32,922 nucleotides of DNA, taken from NCBI GenBank assembly GCA_902798825.1, contig CADBYI010000017.1, positions 11,778-44,699 on the forward strand, written 5' to 3'. Positions 1 to 7,433 of this stretch are shown here, piece by piece. Position 1 is the first letter of the stretch, and every line of letters starts with the position of its first letter. This DNA comes from an uncultured Eubacteriales bacterium. GTDB lineage: Bacteria; Bacillota; Clostridia; Christensenellales; CAG-138. The notes beneath the pieces are model-generated. The model worked only from the letters and a program-made list of their open reading frames with translations, made no database searches and was not told the origin of the DNA. The translations under genes and the position numbers were made by a program.

Positions 1-306
1 TTTGCTCACGACGGCATCGACCAGATACCCTATGCTCAGGAGGCCCTGAACGCCGTCGTCGCCGCCTGCGAGCATCTTCGGCAGGATTTCAACGCCACCA
101 AGGAGAAGAAGTATTGGCGGGCCCTCATCGAGCTGTTGCCCGAGGGCTACTGCATGCGTGCCACGGTGCAGATGAATTATGAGGTGCTGCTCCATATGTA
201 CTGGTCCCGGAAGGACCACAAGCTCACCGAGTGGCATGAGTTTTGTCATATGATCGAAGGCTTGCCCTATTTCCGGGAGGTGTGCCTGCTGGAGGAGGAA
301 GGCTGA
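1..306 (+). CDS. Unrecognised protein, C-terminal part
   Basis: This open frame enters from the window edge and stops at TGA 304-306, giving 101 residues of the C-terminal part. The sequence is rich in Tyr, Trp, His and charged residues (for example EGYCMRATVQMNYEV and HKLTEWHEFCHMIEGLPYF). It shows no signal peptide or membrane segment, so it is probably a soluble helical protein. I do not recognise the family. The stop codon overlaps the start of the FolD-like gene (TGATG), so the two are translationally coupled, and a link to folate or nucleotide metabolism is possible but only inferred from that. The start lies outside the window. Confidence 0.7.
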   Translation, partial: FAHDGIDQIPYAQEALNAVVAACEHLRQDFNATKEKKYWRALIELLPEGYCMRATVQMNYEVLLHMYWSRKDHKLTEWHEFCHMIEGLPYFREVCLLEEEG

Positions 307-1064
307 TGCTGCTCACCGGGAAGGAGCCAGCGAATCGTCTGTATGTGGAAATCGACCAGCGGGTGAAGGCCGCCGGGTCGGTTCCGGGCCTGTTCGCCCT
401 CTATGAGCCGGAGGACGTGCCGGCGGGCTGGTATCTGCGCAGCATCCAGAGGGCCGGGGCGGCCCACGGCATCCCTGTCTACGCCCGTCCTCTGTCGGAG
501 GGCTGGGCCCTGCCGGAGGATCGGGAACTGGGAGGCATGATCGTGCTTAGCAAGACCCAGCTGCCGGTGGTGATCCCGGAGGAGCTGGACGTGGACGGCA
601 GGGACCCCAACAGCCACCATACCCTGTATGCTGGCGGGCTCCAGGGCAAGTTCCCCCGGAACACCCCCTGCACGGCAGAGGGCTGTGTACGGCTGCTGGA
701 ATACTACGGGATTCCCATTTTAGGAAAGCATGCGGTGATTTTGAGCCGGTCCATGACCGTGGGGCGGCCCCTCGCCATGCTCCTTATCGACCGGGACGCC
801 ACGGTGACCATCTGTCATAGCAAGACCACGAACCTGATCGACCATTGCAGTCAGGCGGATATTTTGATCTGCGCCACAGGCAAGGCGGGGCTCATCGATG
901 GGAACTGCGTGCGGCCCGGGCAGACCGTGATCAACGTGGGCGGCGACGTGGTGGAGGAGGAGGTCCTCCCCCTGGTGGATAACCTGTGCCCCTTCAAGGG
1001 GGGCGTAGGCGCGCTGACCACGTCGGTCCTGTTCAAGCACGTGACGGATGGGATAAGAGTTTAG
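306..1064 (+). CDS. folD: Divergent FolD-like methylenetetrahydrofolate dehydrogenase
   Basis: The 252-residue product resembles FolD, the NADP-dependent 5,10-methylene-THF dehydrogenase/5,10-methenyl-THF cyclohydrolase. Visible signatures are GKEPAN near the N-terminus, PEELDVDG (about 91-98), the dinucleotide-binding segment SRSMTVGRPLAMLL (147-160), TVTICHSKTTNL, and a C-terminal KGGVGALTTSVL in place of the usual PGGVGPMT. It is about 30 residues shorter than typical FolD. The catalytic lysine of the YxxxK motif is replaced: the matching stretch is Y43-L-R-S-I47. In characterised FolD enzymes that lysine is essential for cyclohydrolase activity, so this copy may be a dehydrogenase only or a specialised paralogue. 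I chose ATG 306 because it overlaps the previous stop; the upstream extension to 243 lies inside that gene. Confidence 0.8.
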   Translation: MLLTGKEPANRLYVEIDQRVKAAGSVPGLFALYEPEDVPAGWYLRSIQRAGAAHGIPVYARPLSEGWALPEDRELGGMIVLSKTQLPVVIPEELDVDGRDPNSHHTLYAGGLQGKFPRNTPCTAEGCVRLLEYYGIPILGKHAVILSRSMTVGRPLAMLLIDRDATVTICHSKTTNLIDHCSQADILICATGKAGLIDGNCVRPGQTVINVGGDVVEEEVLPLVDNLCPFKGGVGALTTSVLFKHVTDGIRV

Positions 1065-1951
1065 AACAGTTTCCCTGCAAAGTAGGTGACGGCACCCAAA
1101 AGACTCCCCAGGAGCGCGCCCAGCCATTCGATGGCGGCGAGCTCCTTTTTCATAAGCCCCTTCAGAAGTGTATTGAGGTCTCTGGGGGAAAGGGAATTGA
1201 TGCGGGCCACCACCAGCCGCCTGATCTCCCCGGAGCTAAGTAGCTGGGGCAGGGCGCCCTGGATGGCGGCGTGGATAAGGCCCATGAGGGTCCCCTTCAG
1301 CTTCGGCAGCTCCTGCCCGTATCGCTTGCTGGTGGCGGACAGGGGCGTGCCGAGGAAGGTCCCCGCCTCCTTATACACCAGCGTTTCGATCATCTCCGGC
1401 AGGTTTTTTTCCAACTCCCTGTCCATGAGCTTGCCCAAAGTGTTGGCGTACACGTCCTCCAAGCTTCCGCTGGGCAGGAAGGGGAGCACGGCGTCGGTCC
1501 GGTGGGACAGCTGCCGGGCGAAGGATTCCCCCAGCTTCGCCTCCTTCAGTTTTTTGGTGAAATAGGAACACAGGAGGGCGGTAAGACTCTCCCTTTTTTG
1601 GATAAATTCTTCGGGCCCTAAGGCCTCGATCAGCAGCTCCCGTGGCGTTTTCTCTGAAGCGGCCGCACGATCAAATAGCCCGTTCAGCCAGCTTTCGATG
1701 GCAGATTGCCCCTCGGGAGCGTTCAGCGCCGCCCCGACCACTTCGGGGGAGAACAGTTCCTTCTCGATCAGCTCGCCCAAACTTTCGGCGATCCGTGCCT
1801 GCTCCTTGGGTATCAGACCCGGGGTGAAGGGCAGCCGCCATTTGCCAAGGTATTTTGGCGTAAAGGGGCGAAAGAGCATCTCCACGGCTAGAGTGTTGGT
1901 GCCGTAGCCGATGAGGGCCCCCATGAAAATGGAAAACAGAAGGGAAAGCAT
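1061..1951 (-). CDS. DUF445 family membrane protein
   Basis: This 296-residue protein opens with a glycine-rich hydrophobic segment (about residues 3-20) followed by TNTLAVEMLFRPF and a LPFTPGLIPKEQ motif, both typical of the DUF445 (YheB/YtwI-like) family. The middle is a long, charged, probably coiled region, and a second membrane segment closes the protein (GALLGSLLGAVTYFAGKLF). The two-ended anchoring suggests a cytoplasmic-membrane protein; the molecular function of the family is unknown. It is the last gene of a leftward group with the small membrane protein and the phosphodiester glycosidase upstream. Its stop overlaps the end of the convergent folD-like gene by 4 nt, and no terminator separates them. 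The ribosome binding site is weak. Confidence 0.85.
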   Translation of the reverse strand: MLSLLFSIFMGALIGYGTNTLAVEMLFRPFTPKYLGKWRLPFTPGLIPKEQARIAESLGELIEKELFSPEVVGAALNAPEGQSAIESWLNGLFDRAAASEKTPRELLIEALGPEEFIQKRESLTALLCSYFTKKLKEAKLGESFARQLSHRTDAVLPFLPSGSLEDVYANTLGKLMDRELEKNLPEMIETLVYKEAGTFLGTPLSATSKRYGQELPKLKGTLMGLIHAAIQGALPQLLSSGEIRRLVVARINSLSPRDLNTLLKGLMKKELAAIEWLGALLGSLLGAVTYFAGKLF

Positions 1952-1955
1952 GGGC

Positions 1956-2207
1956 TTATTCTTCGCCGTGGACGTTGGACCTATGCTTTTTCTTCCCCGT
2001 GCGGAAGCGGCCGTTGATGATGGAGGCCATGACGAACAGCCCGTTCAGGAGGGAAAGCAGGGAGAACACCCACAAAAGCCCTTTGGTGATGCTGTTGCGC
2101 AAAAAGTTCATGGTGGGATTGAACCCATCCAGCACCAAAAAGATCATCATCATGAGGGACAGCACGATGAGCACGGATTGCACGGATTTTATCAACAGAC
2201 GACGCAT
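1956..2207 (-). CDS. Small two-helix membrane protein
   Basis: The 83-residue product has two hydrophobic segments (about residues 8-27 and 42-63) joined by a short polar stretch, then a basic tail. I do not recognise a family. Evidence that it is real: its ATG abuts the stop of the upstream phosphodiester glycosidase gene, a strong GGAAAGGA ribosome binding site lies inside the end of that gene, and it ends 4 nt before the DUF445 gene begins. Small membrane proteins in such positions often assist a neighbouring envelope protein, but that is inference only. Confidence 0.7.
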   Translation of the reverse strand: MRRLLIKSVQSVLIVLSLMMMIFLVLDGFNPTMNFLRNSITKGLLWVFSLLSLLNGLFVMASIINGRFRTGKKKHRSNVHGEE

Positions 2208-3275
2208 TTACGGTTCCTTTCCGAAGGTCTCTCGAATGATCAGACAGTCGCTGACGGAACGGCCCCCCTTGTAGGGGTCGTTGAGGACGCTGCCGTTGTA
2301 ATACATCTCAGCCGACCGACCGCCGTCCAAATTATAGGCGGCCTTGCAGCCCAGATCGGCGAACAGCTGGGAGAATTGCTCCAGCGTCAGACCAGAGGCA
2401 TCGTCCGTCCGCCCGTCCACCACCACGAAGCAATAGTGGCCCGGCTCATAGTAGCCGATCCCGGCTCGGGGATTGGCCCGGCGGATGTTCTTGCTGGTGT
2501 TGAGCTGTGCGTCGGGAATGGGCTGTCCGTCTTCGTCGAGCAGCAGGGGGCCAAAGGTCCAGGCCTGATAGGCGCCATCCTGGATGGCCTGATCCAAAGA
2601 GAATTCCGCCGGGGAGAAGGTGCGCATGCTTCCGTCGTAGTAGAGGACGCACACGTCGAACTCACTCTTTTCCTGCCGATGGACCACGCCGTTGCGGATG
2701 ACGATGCCCGTATCCTGGTTGCCGTAGGTGTCCCCGGTGATAGCCAGCAGGGCGCCGCTGCGCTGGCCCATTTCCTTCACGCTTTCCCTTAGGCCCCGGC
2801 CAAAGGTATCCTTTGCTAACACCGTCTCAAACTGGAAGATATCCGTAAGGTAGATGTCGGCCAGATAGTACATGGCGGTCTTTGCCTTGCCGTACTGGAC
2901 CTGGGTGATCTGGACGGAAAGATCCGGACTCGAATAGCCTGCTTCGGTCGAGACCACGTCCGCTGTAAACTTGTCCGCAAATTTCTCGATCCAGGGAATG
3001 TATACCGGCGTAGGTTCCGGGGTGATGATGGGCGCATCGGAGGCAGAAGGCGGCTGGGGAGAGGACAGCGCGTCCTGATCCAGGGCCTGCAGGACCGCCG
3101 CCGGCGTGGGCGTCGCCGTGACAAGGCCGGCGCTCATGCGCTGCTTGGGCCGGGCGTGGTGGAACCAGGCGAAGGTCAACAAACTCACCGCCAGCAAAAG
3201 GAGCGTGGTGACGGCGGTCCGTATGGATTCATATAGTATGCGCCTGCGGCGTCTTTTTTCTTTTTCGCGATTCAT
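2208..3275 (-). CDS. Phosphodiester glycosidase family protein, membrane-anchored
   Basis: The product (355 residues from ATG 3275) has a very basic N-terminus, one transmembrane helix (about residues 16-38), a Thr/Pro-rich linker and an extracytoplasmic NAGPA-type phosphodiester glycosidase domain. Family signatures are LLAITGDTYGNQDTGIVIRNG, NPRAGIGYYEPGHYCFVVVDG and LGCKAAYNLDGGRSAEMYYNG; such domains cleave sugar-1-phosphodiesters and are often linked to surface polysaccharides. A frame extension to 3293 exists, but its ATG lies within the -10 region of the best promoter, so I prefer 3275. No ribosome binding site precedes that ATG. A paralogue lies at 9990-11060. The true substrate is unknown. 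Confidence 0.88.
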   Translation of the reverse strand: MNREKEKRRRRRILYESIRTAVTTLLLLAVSLLTFAWFHHARPKQRMSAGLVTATPTPAAVLQALDQDALSSPQPPSASDAPIITPEPTPVYIPWIEKFADKFTADVVSTEAGYSSPDLSVQITQVQYGKAKTAMYYLADIYLTDIFQFETVLAKDTFGRGLRESVKEMGQRSGALLAITGDTYGNQDTGIVIRNGVVHRQEKSEFDVCVLYYDGSMRTFSPAEFSLDQAIQDGAYQAWTFGPLLLDEDGQPIPDAQLNTSKNIRRANPRAGIGYYEPGHYCFVVVDGRTDDASGLTLEQFSQLFADLGCKAAYNLDGGRSAEMYYNGSVLNDPYKGGRSVSDCLIIRETFGKEP

Positions 3276-3283
3276 CGACACAG

Positions 3284-3312
3284 AGTATAGCATATATCCG
3301 ACCTTTCTGGCA
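3284..3312 (-). promoter_or_regulatory. Sigma-A promoter of the phosphodiester glycosidase operon
   Basis: Read on the minus strand the site is TTGCCA, 18 nt, TATACT, with an extended -10 (TGC before TATACT, 3284-3289). Only 8 nt separate the -10 box from ATG 3275, so transcription should begin within one or two bases of the start codon, implying a leaderless message. Confidence 0.6.
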
Positions 3313-3385
3313 ACTGCATGATTGAACGACCTCCTTTCGGGTCATCCTGAACGAAGGGGGACAAACAGGCAGAAAGGAAATCGGA

Positions 3386-4153
3386 TTGAACAAGGTAGTG
3401 ATCTGCGGCGTGGATACCGCCACGCTGCCCACGTTGGGACAGAAGGAGATGCGGGAATTGCTGGAGCGAACGAAGGCGGGGGATGAGACGGCGCGGGACA
3501 AGCTGGTGACGGGGAACCTTCGGCTGGTGCTGTCGGTGATCCAGCGCTTCTCCAACCGATCGGAGCAGGCGGACGATCTGTTTCAGGTGGGGTGCATCGG
3601 CCTTATGAAGGCCATCGACAACTTCGACATCACCCAGAATGTGCGCTTCTCCACCTACGCCGTGCCCATGATCGTCGGCGAGATTCGGCGGTTTTTGCGG
3701 GACTATACGGCCCTTCGGGTGTCCAGGTCCCTGCGGGATATGGCGGGGAAGGCCATGCAGGTGAAGAAGCGATTGACGGACCAGCTCAATCGGGAGCCGA
3801 CGGTAGCCGAGATCGCCCGGGAGATGGGGCTGAACGAGTCGGAGGTGGCCTATGCCCTGGACGCGGTGGTGGACCCCGTGTCCCTGTTTGAGCCCGTATT
3901 CCATGACGACGGGGACGCCCTGTATGTGATCGATCAGATTCGGGACGAGACGGCGGGGGAAGGAAAGTGGCTGGACAGCATCGCGCTTGAGGAGGGCATC
4001 CATCATTTGAACGAGCGGGAACAGCGGATCGTAAAGCTCCGGTACTTTCAAATGAAGACCCAGATGGAGGTGAGCCGGGAGATCGGCATCTCCCAGGCCC
4101 AGGTGTCCCGGTTGGAAAAAGCGGCGCTGGAGCGACTGAAAAAGTATATTTAG
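3386..4153 (+). CDS. sigG: Sporulation sigma factor SigG
   Basis: The 255-residue protein is the forespore-specific sigma-70 family factor sigma-G, which directs late forespore gene expression. The N-terminus NKVVICGVDTATLP matches the characteristic KVEICGVDT-like start of SigG. Region 2 shows NLRLVLSVIQRF, DDLFQVGCIGLMKAIDNFD and RFSTYAVPMIVGEIRRFLRD; region 3 shows REPTVAEIAREMGLNE; region 4 shows KTQMEVSREIGISQAQVSRLEKAA. Length is as expected. The start is TTG 3386 preceded by an AAAGGAAA ribosome binding site; no ATG gives a better N-terminus. It stands alone here rather than next to sigE/spoIIGA as in Bacillus. It is the strongest evidence that the host forms endospores. Confidence 0.95.
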   Translation: MNKVVICGVDTATLPTLGQKEMRELLERTKAGDETARDKLVTGNLRLVLSVIQRFSNRSEQADDLFQVGCIGLMKAIDNFDITQNVRFSTYAVPMIVGEIRRFLRDYTALRVSRSLRDMAGKAMQVKKRLTDQLNREPTVAEIAREMGLNESEVAYALDAVVDPVSLFEPVFHDDGDALYVIDQIRDETAGEGKWLDSIALEEGIHHLNEREQRIVKLRYFQMKTQMEVSREIGISQAQVSRLEKAALERLKKYI

Positions 4154-4154
4154 C

Positions 4155-4183
4155 TTGAACAGCGACCCGTTCGGGAGTACAAT
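4155..4183 (+). promoter_or_regulatory. Sigma-A promoter for the transporter-aminotransferase pair
   Basis: TTGAAC (4155-4160), 17 nt spacer, TACAAT (4178-4183), directly after the sigG stop and 32 nt before the transporter ATG. A GGAGG ribosome binding site at 4203-4207 follows. Confidence 0.65.
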
Positions 4184-4215
4184 ATACAAAAAGCCCATTC
4201 CCGGAGGTCGAATTC

Positions 4216-5394
4216 ATGAAAAACAGGGACCGGATCCTGTCCTATGCTACGCTCCTTTGCTTCTTATTAGGGGCGGCGCTGGGTTTGATCCGGCCTGATT
4301 GGGCAGAAAAGCTGTCTTTTGTCGGCAGCGCCTATGTGACGGTGCTGAAATACATGGCCCTTCCGGCGCTGATAGTGAGCGTATTTCACGCCGCATTGGC
4401 GGGCGGGAAGCACGCGGCCGGGATTTTGATGCGGACGCTATTGACCTTCATCGCCATGTTCACGGCCTCTTTTTTGCTGTGCGCCGCCCTGTATGCTGCC
4501 TTTTCTCCCGGCACAGGGGTCTCCTGGATACAGGAGACCGCCTGGGAAGGGGAGAAGGCTGCCGTGTCCTTCAGAAGCATGCTGAAAAACATCTTCTCTT
4601 TGACCAGCGTCAATTCCCTGTATTTTCCCTCCGCTCTCGTCGCCTTTGCTGCCGGTCTGCTCTTGAGTATCTCAGGGTCGGAACGGATAGAGAGGGGGAC
4701 GGCGGCGCTGGAAAAATTCTGTAATCGCCTGCTTTCCTACGTGATGCTGCTGACGCCCCTCGGCGTATTCTCCCTGATGGCTAAATGTACGGGTACCCTC
4801 GGGGCGGCGGCCCTTGCTTCCTCCGGCGCCTACATCGCCTGGGCCTACGGCGGCTGCCTTTTGGTGCTGCTGGGGGTGATGATCCTGCCTCTGTGGCTGG
4901 TCTGCAGGGTGAGTCCGGTCCTTTTTTTTCAAAAAACCGCCCGACTGTTTCTGACGGCCATTTCCACCTGCTCCTCGGCGGCCACCCTGCCCGAAACCAT
5001 GCGCACCTGCCGGGAGGGATTCGAAACGTCGGACAGGATCAGCGGCATCGTGGCGCCCCTTGGCTGCACGATCCATATGTGCGGCGGCGCCGTGTCCTTC
5101 TGTCTGCTGGGCATGTACGTCATGCACATGAGGGGGCAGACCGTTTCCCTGGGCATGCTGCTGTGGATGCTGCTCGTTTCCCTGCTGCTGAACATGGGGG
5201 CCCCTGGCATCCCGGGCGGCGGCATCGTGCTGGCCGCCACGTATCTCGGCATGCTGGGGGTGGAGCATGGGGAACTGTTTTTGGGGATGTACGCGGGGAT
5301 CTATCGGCTGTTGGACATGGCCTACACTTCGCTGAACGTGGCCGGAGACGTAACGGCCAACGTGCTGATCGACAGAGGGGAGAGGGGAAAATGA
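4216..5394 (+). CDS. DAACS family amino acid:cation symporter, atypical binding site
   Basis: The 392-residue integral membrane protein belongs to the dicarboxylate/amino acid:cation symporter family (GltP/GltT/SstT). Hairpin-1 reads STCSSAATLPETM, close to the usual serine-rich motif. The NMDGT motif of TM7 is changed to HMCGG (in PLGCTIHMCGGA), hairpin-2 is GAPGIPGGGIVLAATYLG, and TM8 reads LLDMAYTSLNVAGDVTAN. The asparagine and aspartate of NVAGD are kept, but the arginine that binds acidic side chains in GltPh is a tyrosine. I infer uptake of a neutral or unusual substrate, with possibly altered cation coupling. Its stop overlaps the aminotransferase start, suggesting the enzyme acts on the imported amino acid. 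Confidence 0.9.
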   Translation: MKNRDRILSYATLLCFLLGAALGLIRPDWAEKLSFVGSAYVTVLKYMALPALIVSVFHAALAGGKHAAGILMRTLLTFIAMFTASFLLCAALYAAFSPGTGVSWIQETAWEGEKAAVSFRSMLKNIFSLTSVNSLYFPSALVAFAAGLLLSISGSERIERGTAALEKFCNRLLSYVMLLTPLGVFSLMAKCTGTLGAAALASSGAYIAWAYGGCLLVLLGVMILPLWLVCRVSPVLFFQKTARLFLTAISTCSSAATLPETMRTCREGFETSDRISGIVAPLGCTIHMCGGAVSFCLLGMYVMHMRGQTVSLGMLLWMLLVSLLLNMGAPGIPGGGIVLAATYLGMLGVEHGELFLGMYAGIYRLLDMAYTSLNVAGDVTANVLIDRGERGK

Positions 5395-6548
5395 AGCCAA
5401 TATACAGACACATACAGCCCTCCGTGACCATGGGCCTCGATACCCAGGCCAAGGCCCTTGCGGCGGCGGGACGGGACGTTATCAACCTGACGGCCGGGCA
5501 GGTGGATTTGCCCATGCCCGAGGCGGGGAAAGCGGCAATTGATATGGCGCTGAAAGCGAATATGACCGGCTATGTGCCCGCCACCGGCTCGCCCGACGTG
5601 AAGGCGGCCGTGCGGGCCAGGATGGGCTGGCAGGAGGGGGAGGTGCTGATCTCCGCCGGCGCAAAGCCCCTGTTGAACGCGGCCATATCCTGTCTCTGCG
5701 GTCCGGAGGATGAGGTGATCCTCCCCGGGCCCTGCTACACAAGCTACCCGGAGATGGTACGCCTGACCGGGGCTAAGCCCATCATCGTTCCGGGGACCGC
5801 GGAAAACGGCTTCATCGTGCCCGGAATGAACATCGAAAGGCATATCACAGCCCACACCAAGGCCTTGCTGCTGAACAACCCGGTGAACCCCACGGGGGCT
5901 GTGTATGGACGGGAAGCGCTGCGACAGATCGTAGAAATAGCCAAACGATACGATCTCTACCTGATTGCGGACGAGGTCTATGGTTCCTTTGTGTATGAGG
6001 AGGCGTTCATCAGCCTGTATTCCTTTTCGGACGCGCGGGACCGGCTGATCCTGGTCAACAGCGCTTCCAAATCCTATGCCATGGCTGGGCTCCGGCTAGG
6101 CTACGCCGTGGCCCCTCAGCCTGTCGCGGCTGTCATGGGGGCCTATCTTAGCCATGCCCTGGGGTGTCCTTGCTCCCTATCCGAGCAGGCGGCGCTGGCC
6201 GTTCTGTCCCTGTCGGACGAATACGAGCAGGACCTTACCTCCATTTTTCGAGACAGACGGGACAGGTTGTGCAGGGCCCTGTCCGGCATCGAAGGCTGGC
6301 AGGTGCACAAAGCCCCCGGCGCATTTTATCTGTGGTTGGATGTGTCGGGCTGGGACGACGATGAAGCGTTCTGCCGAAAGCTGCTGGATGAGGAGGGCGT
6401 GGCCCTGACGCCCGGGAGCGCGTTCTGCTGCCCCGGCTACGTGCGTCTCGCGTATGCAAAGGATATTTCCATACTGCTGGAAGCGGCGAAAAGGATACGA
6501 CGGTTTGTGGAAGGAAGCTACAGCAGCTCCACCGGCGTCAACAGTTGA
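5391..6548 (+). CDS. Class I/II PLP-dependent aminotransferase
   Basis: The 385-residue cytosolic enzyme is a fold-type I aminotransferase. Visible landmarks are the NNPVNPTGA loop (162-170), IADEVYGSF with the cofactor-binding Asp194 and Tyr197, the Schiff-base lysine K227 in NSASKSYAMAGLRLGY, and the substrate carboxylate-binding arginine in YVRLAYA near the C-terminus. It resembles the aspartate/aromatic aminotransferase branch, but the amino donor cannot be fixed. ATG 5391 overlaps the transporter stop (ATGA), so the two are co-translated; the longer open frame upstream lies inside the transporter gene. Its last 31 nt overlap the end of the convergent phosphopantetheinyl transferase gene. 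Confidence 0.9.
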   Translation: MKPIYRHIQPSVTMGLDTQAKALAAAGRDVINLTAGQVDLPMPEAGKAAIDMALKANMTGYVPATGSPDVKAAVRARMGWQEGEVLISAGAKPLLNAAISCLCGPEDEVILPGPCYTSYPEMVRLTGAKPIIVPGTAENGFIVPGMNIERHITAHTKALLLNNPVNPTGAVYGREALRQIVEIAKRYDLYLIADEVYGSFVYEEAFISLYSFSDARDRLILVNSASKSYAMAGLRLGYAVAPQPVAAVMGAYLSHALGCPCSLSEQAALAVLSLSDEYEQDLTSIFRDRRDRLCRALSGIEGWQVHKAPGAFYLWLDVSGWDDDEAFCRKLLDEEGVALTPGSAFCCPGYVRLAYAKDISILLEAAKRIRRFVEGSYSSSTGVNS

Positions 6549-7096
6549 ATCTCCGGCAGGGACTCTTCGGCCGTCAGGACCGAGATACAATACCTTTCCA
6601 GCTCCGTTGTGAAAAAATGATAGGCCACGCTTTCCCAAAGGAAGGGGACGGTGGTGTCGATCTCGCTTAGCGGCAGTCTGAACCCGAGGCCGGTGAGCTT
6701 CATGGCGCACTCCTTCCGGGTGAACACCGAAAGGGCGTCCAGCCCCTTTTCCTGGGGTAAACAGATTCTATTATGCATGGATGCTGATATGTGCCGCTCT
6801 CCATGCTCTATGTCCACCCCAATGGGACGGTCGCTGACGCCCAACAGGACCCGGTCACGGGTATGGGACAGGCTGAATTCAGCGGCTTTTGTGGTCAAAA
6901 ACGGCTTTCCATGGGGTCCGAACCACAGATCCTCGTCCCTTTTGATCCCCAGGACGCCGGACAGCAAAAGCCCTGCGCCAAGGGTCAAACTTGACTTAGA
7001 GCGCGCGTAATCGGTCCGCCGCTGTTGGGGCAGGCGCGGCAGGATGCGGCTTACTTGCTGTTGTATGGTTTCACAGGAAAGCAGATATAGCTTCAT
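6518..7096 (-). CDS. 4'-phosphopantetheinyl transferase superfamily protein
   Basis: The 192-residue protein is a compact Sfp-like transferase that moves the phosphopantetheine arm of CoA onto carrier-protein serines. Motifs are FGPHGKPFL (59-67), FSLSHTRDRVLLG (74-86), the metal-binding IGVDIE (Asp95, Glu97) and FTRKECAMKLTG (125-136) with Glu129 and Lys133. No polyketide, peptide-synthetase or fatty-acid genes are nearby, so the carrier partner is unknown. No ribosome binding site precedes ATG 7096, and the promoter -10 ends 6 nt before it. The gene is convergent with and overlaps the aminotransferase. Confidence 0.85.
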   Translation of the reverse strand: MKLYLLSCETIQQQVSRILPRLPQQRRTDYARSKSSLTLGAGLLLSGVLGIKRDEDLWFGPHGKPFLTTKAAEFSLSHTRDRVLLGVSDRPIGVDIEHGERHISASMHNRICLPQEKGLDALSVFTRKECAMKLTGLGFRLPLSEIDTTVPFLWESVAYHFFTTELERYCISVLTAEESLPEIQLLTPVELL

Positions 7097-7102
7097 GAAA
7101 GA

Positions 7103-7152
7103 ATGATACCAAAGAACGCGCCGGAAAGCAAGGAGGGGGAACCGGCGCGTTC
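7103..7152 (-). promoter_or_regulatory. Promoter with flanking 11-bp inverted repeat upstream of the PPTase gene
   Basis: On the minus strand: TTGCTT (7126-7131), 17 nt, TATCAT (7103-7108), 6 nt, ATG. A perfect 11-bp inverted repeat (GAACGCGCCGG at 7114-7124, CCGGCGCGTTC at 7142-7152) encloses the -35 box in its 17-nt centre. This is an operator-like layout, or a hairpin if read through on the plus strand. The predicted transcript start coincides with the ATG. Confidence 0.5.
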
Positions 7153-7433
7153 GTTATTGTGGCCGCCTGCTGCTCCCTTGGGAGTTTGGCGGAGAACTGG
7201 TAGGCTGCCTGTTTTCCGGCTGTACGTACCCGCCGGGGGCAAGGCAGGAGCCCGTTTCTGTTATTCATGGCAAATGGTTTGCGGGGGCTTTCCTCCTTTC
7301 CTCTTGGGATGGGTCAAGCTTACCGGATAAATGGGGCGTGAGTTTGTGCAAAGTGCAACACAAACGCATTTTCTCTGTTAACATCCCGTGAACACAGATT
7401 GGCTTTTCGGCCTAAGTGTGATAGGATAGGGCC
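7153..7433. other. Intergenic region with several hairpins; possible structured RNA
   Basis: No protein gene is supported here. On the plus strand I see nested pairings: CCGCC/GGCGG around CTCCCTTGGGAG (about 7163-7192), then CTGCCT/AGGCAG around CCGGC/GCCGG (about 7205-7250), then GCAAATGGTTTGC near 7269-7281. A stem GTTTGTG/CACAAAC (about 7342-7365) precedes ATTTTCTCTG and could be a weak terminator. A small RNA such as a 6S-like RNA, or a leader element, is possible, but I recognise no conserved core that proves it and cannot choose the strand. Confidence 0.3.
7399..7427 (+). promoter_or_regulatory. Promoter of the metallophosphoesterase gene
   Basis: TTGGCT (7399-7404), 17 nt, TAGGAT (7422-7427), then only 6 nt to ATG 7434. 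The predicted transcription start lies at the start codon, so the message may be leaderless. AGGG right before the ATG is too close to act as a normal ribosome binding site. Confidence 0.5.

Noticed and set aside
1911..2792. A 293-codon plus-strand frame opposite the small membrane protein and phosphodiester glycosidase genes
   Set aside because: Antisense to two coupled genes with good motifs; product is His/Gly/Val-rich without a domain.
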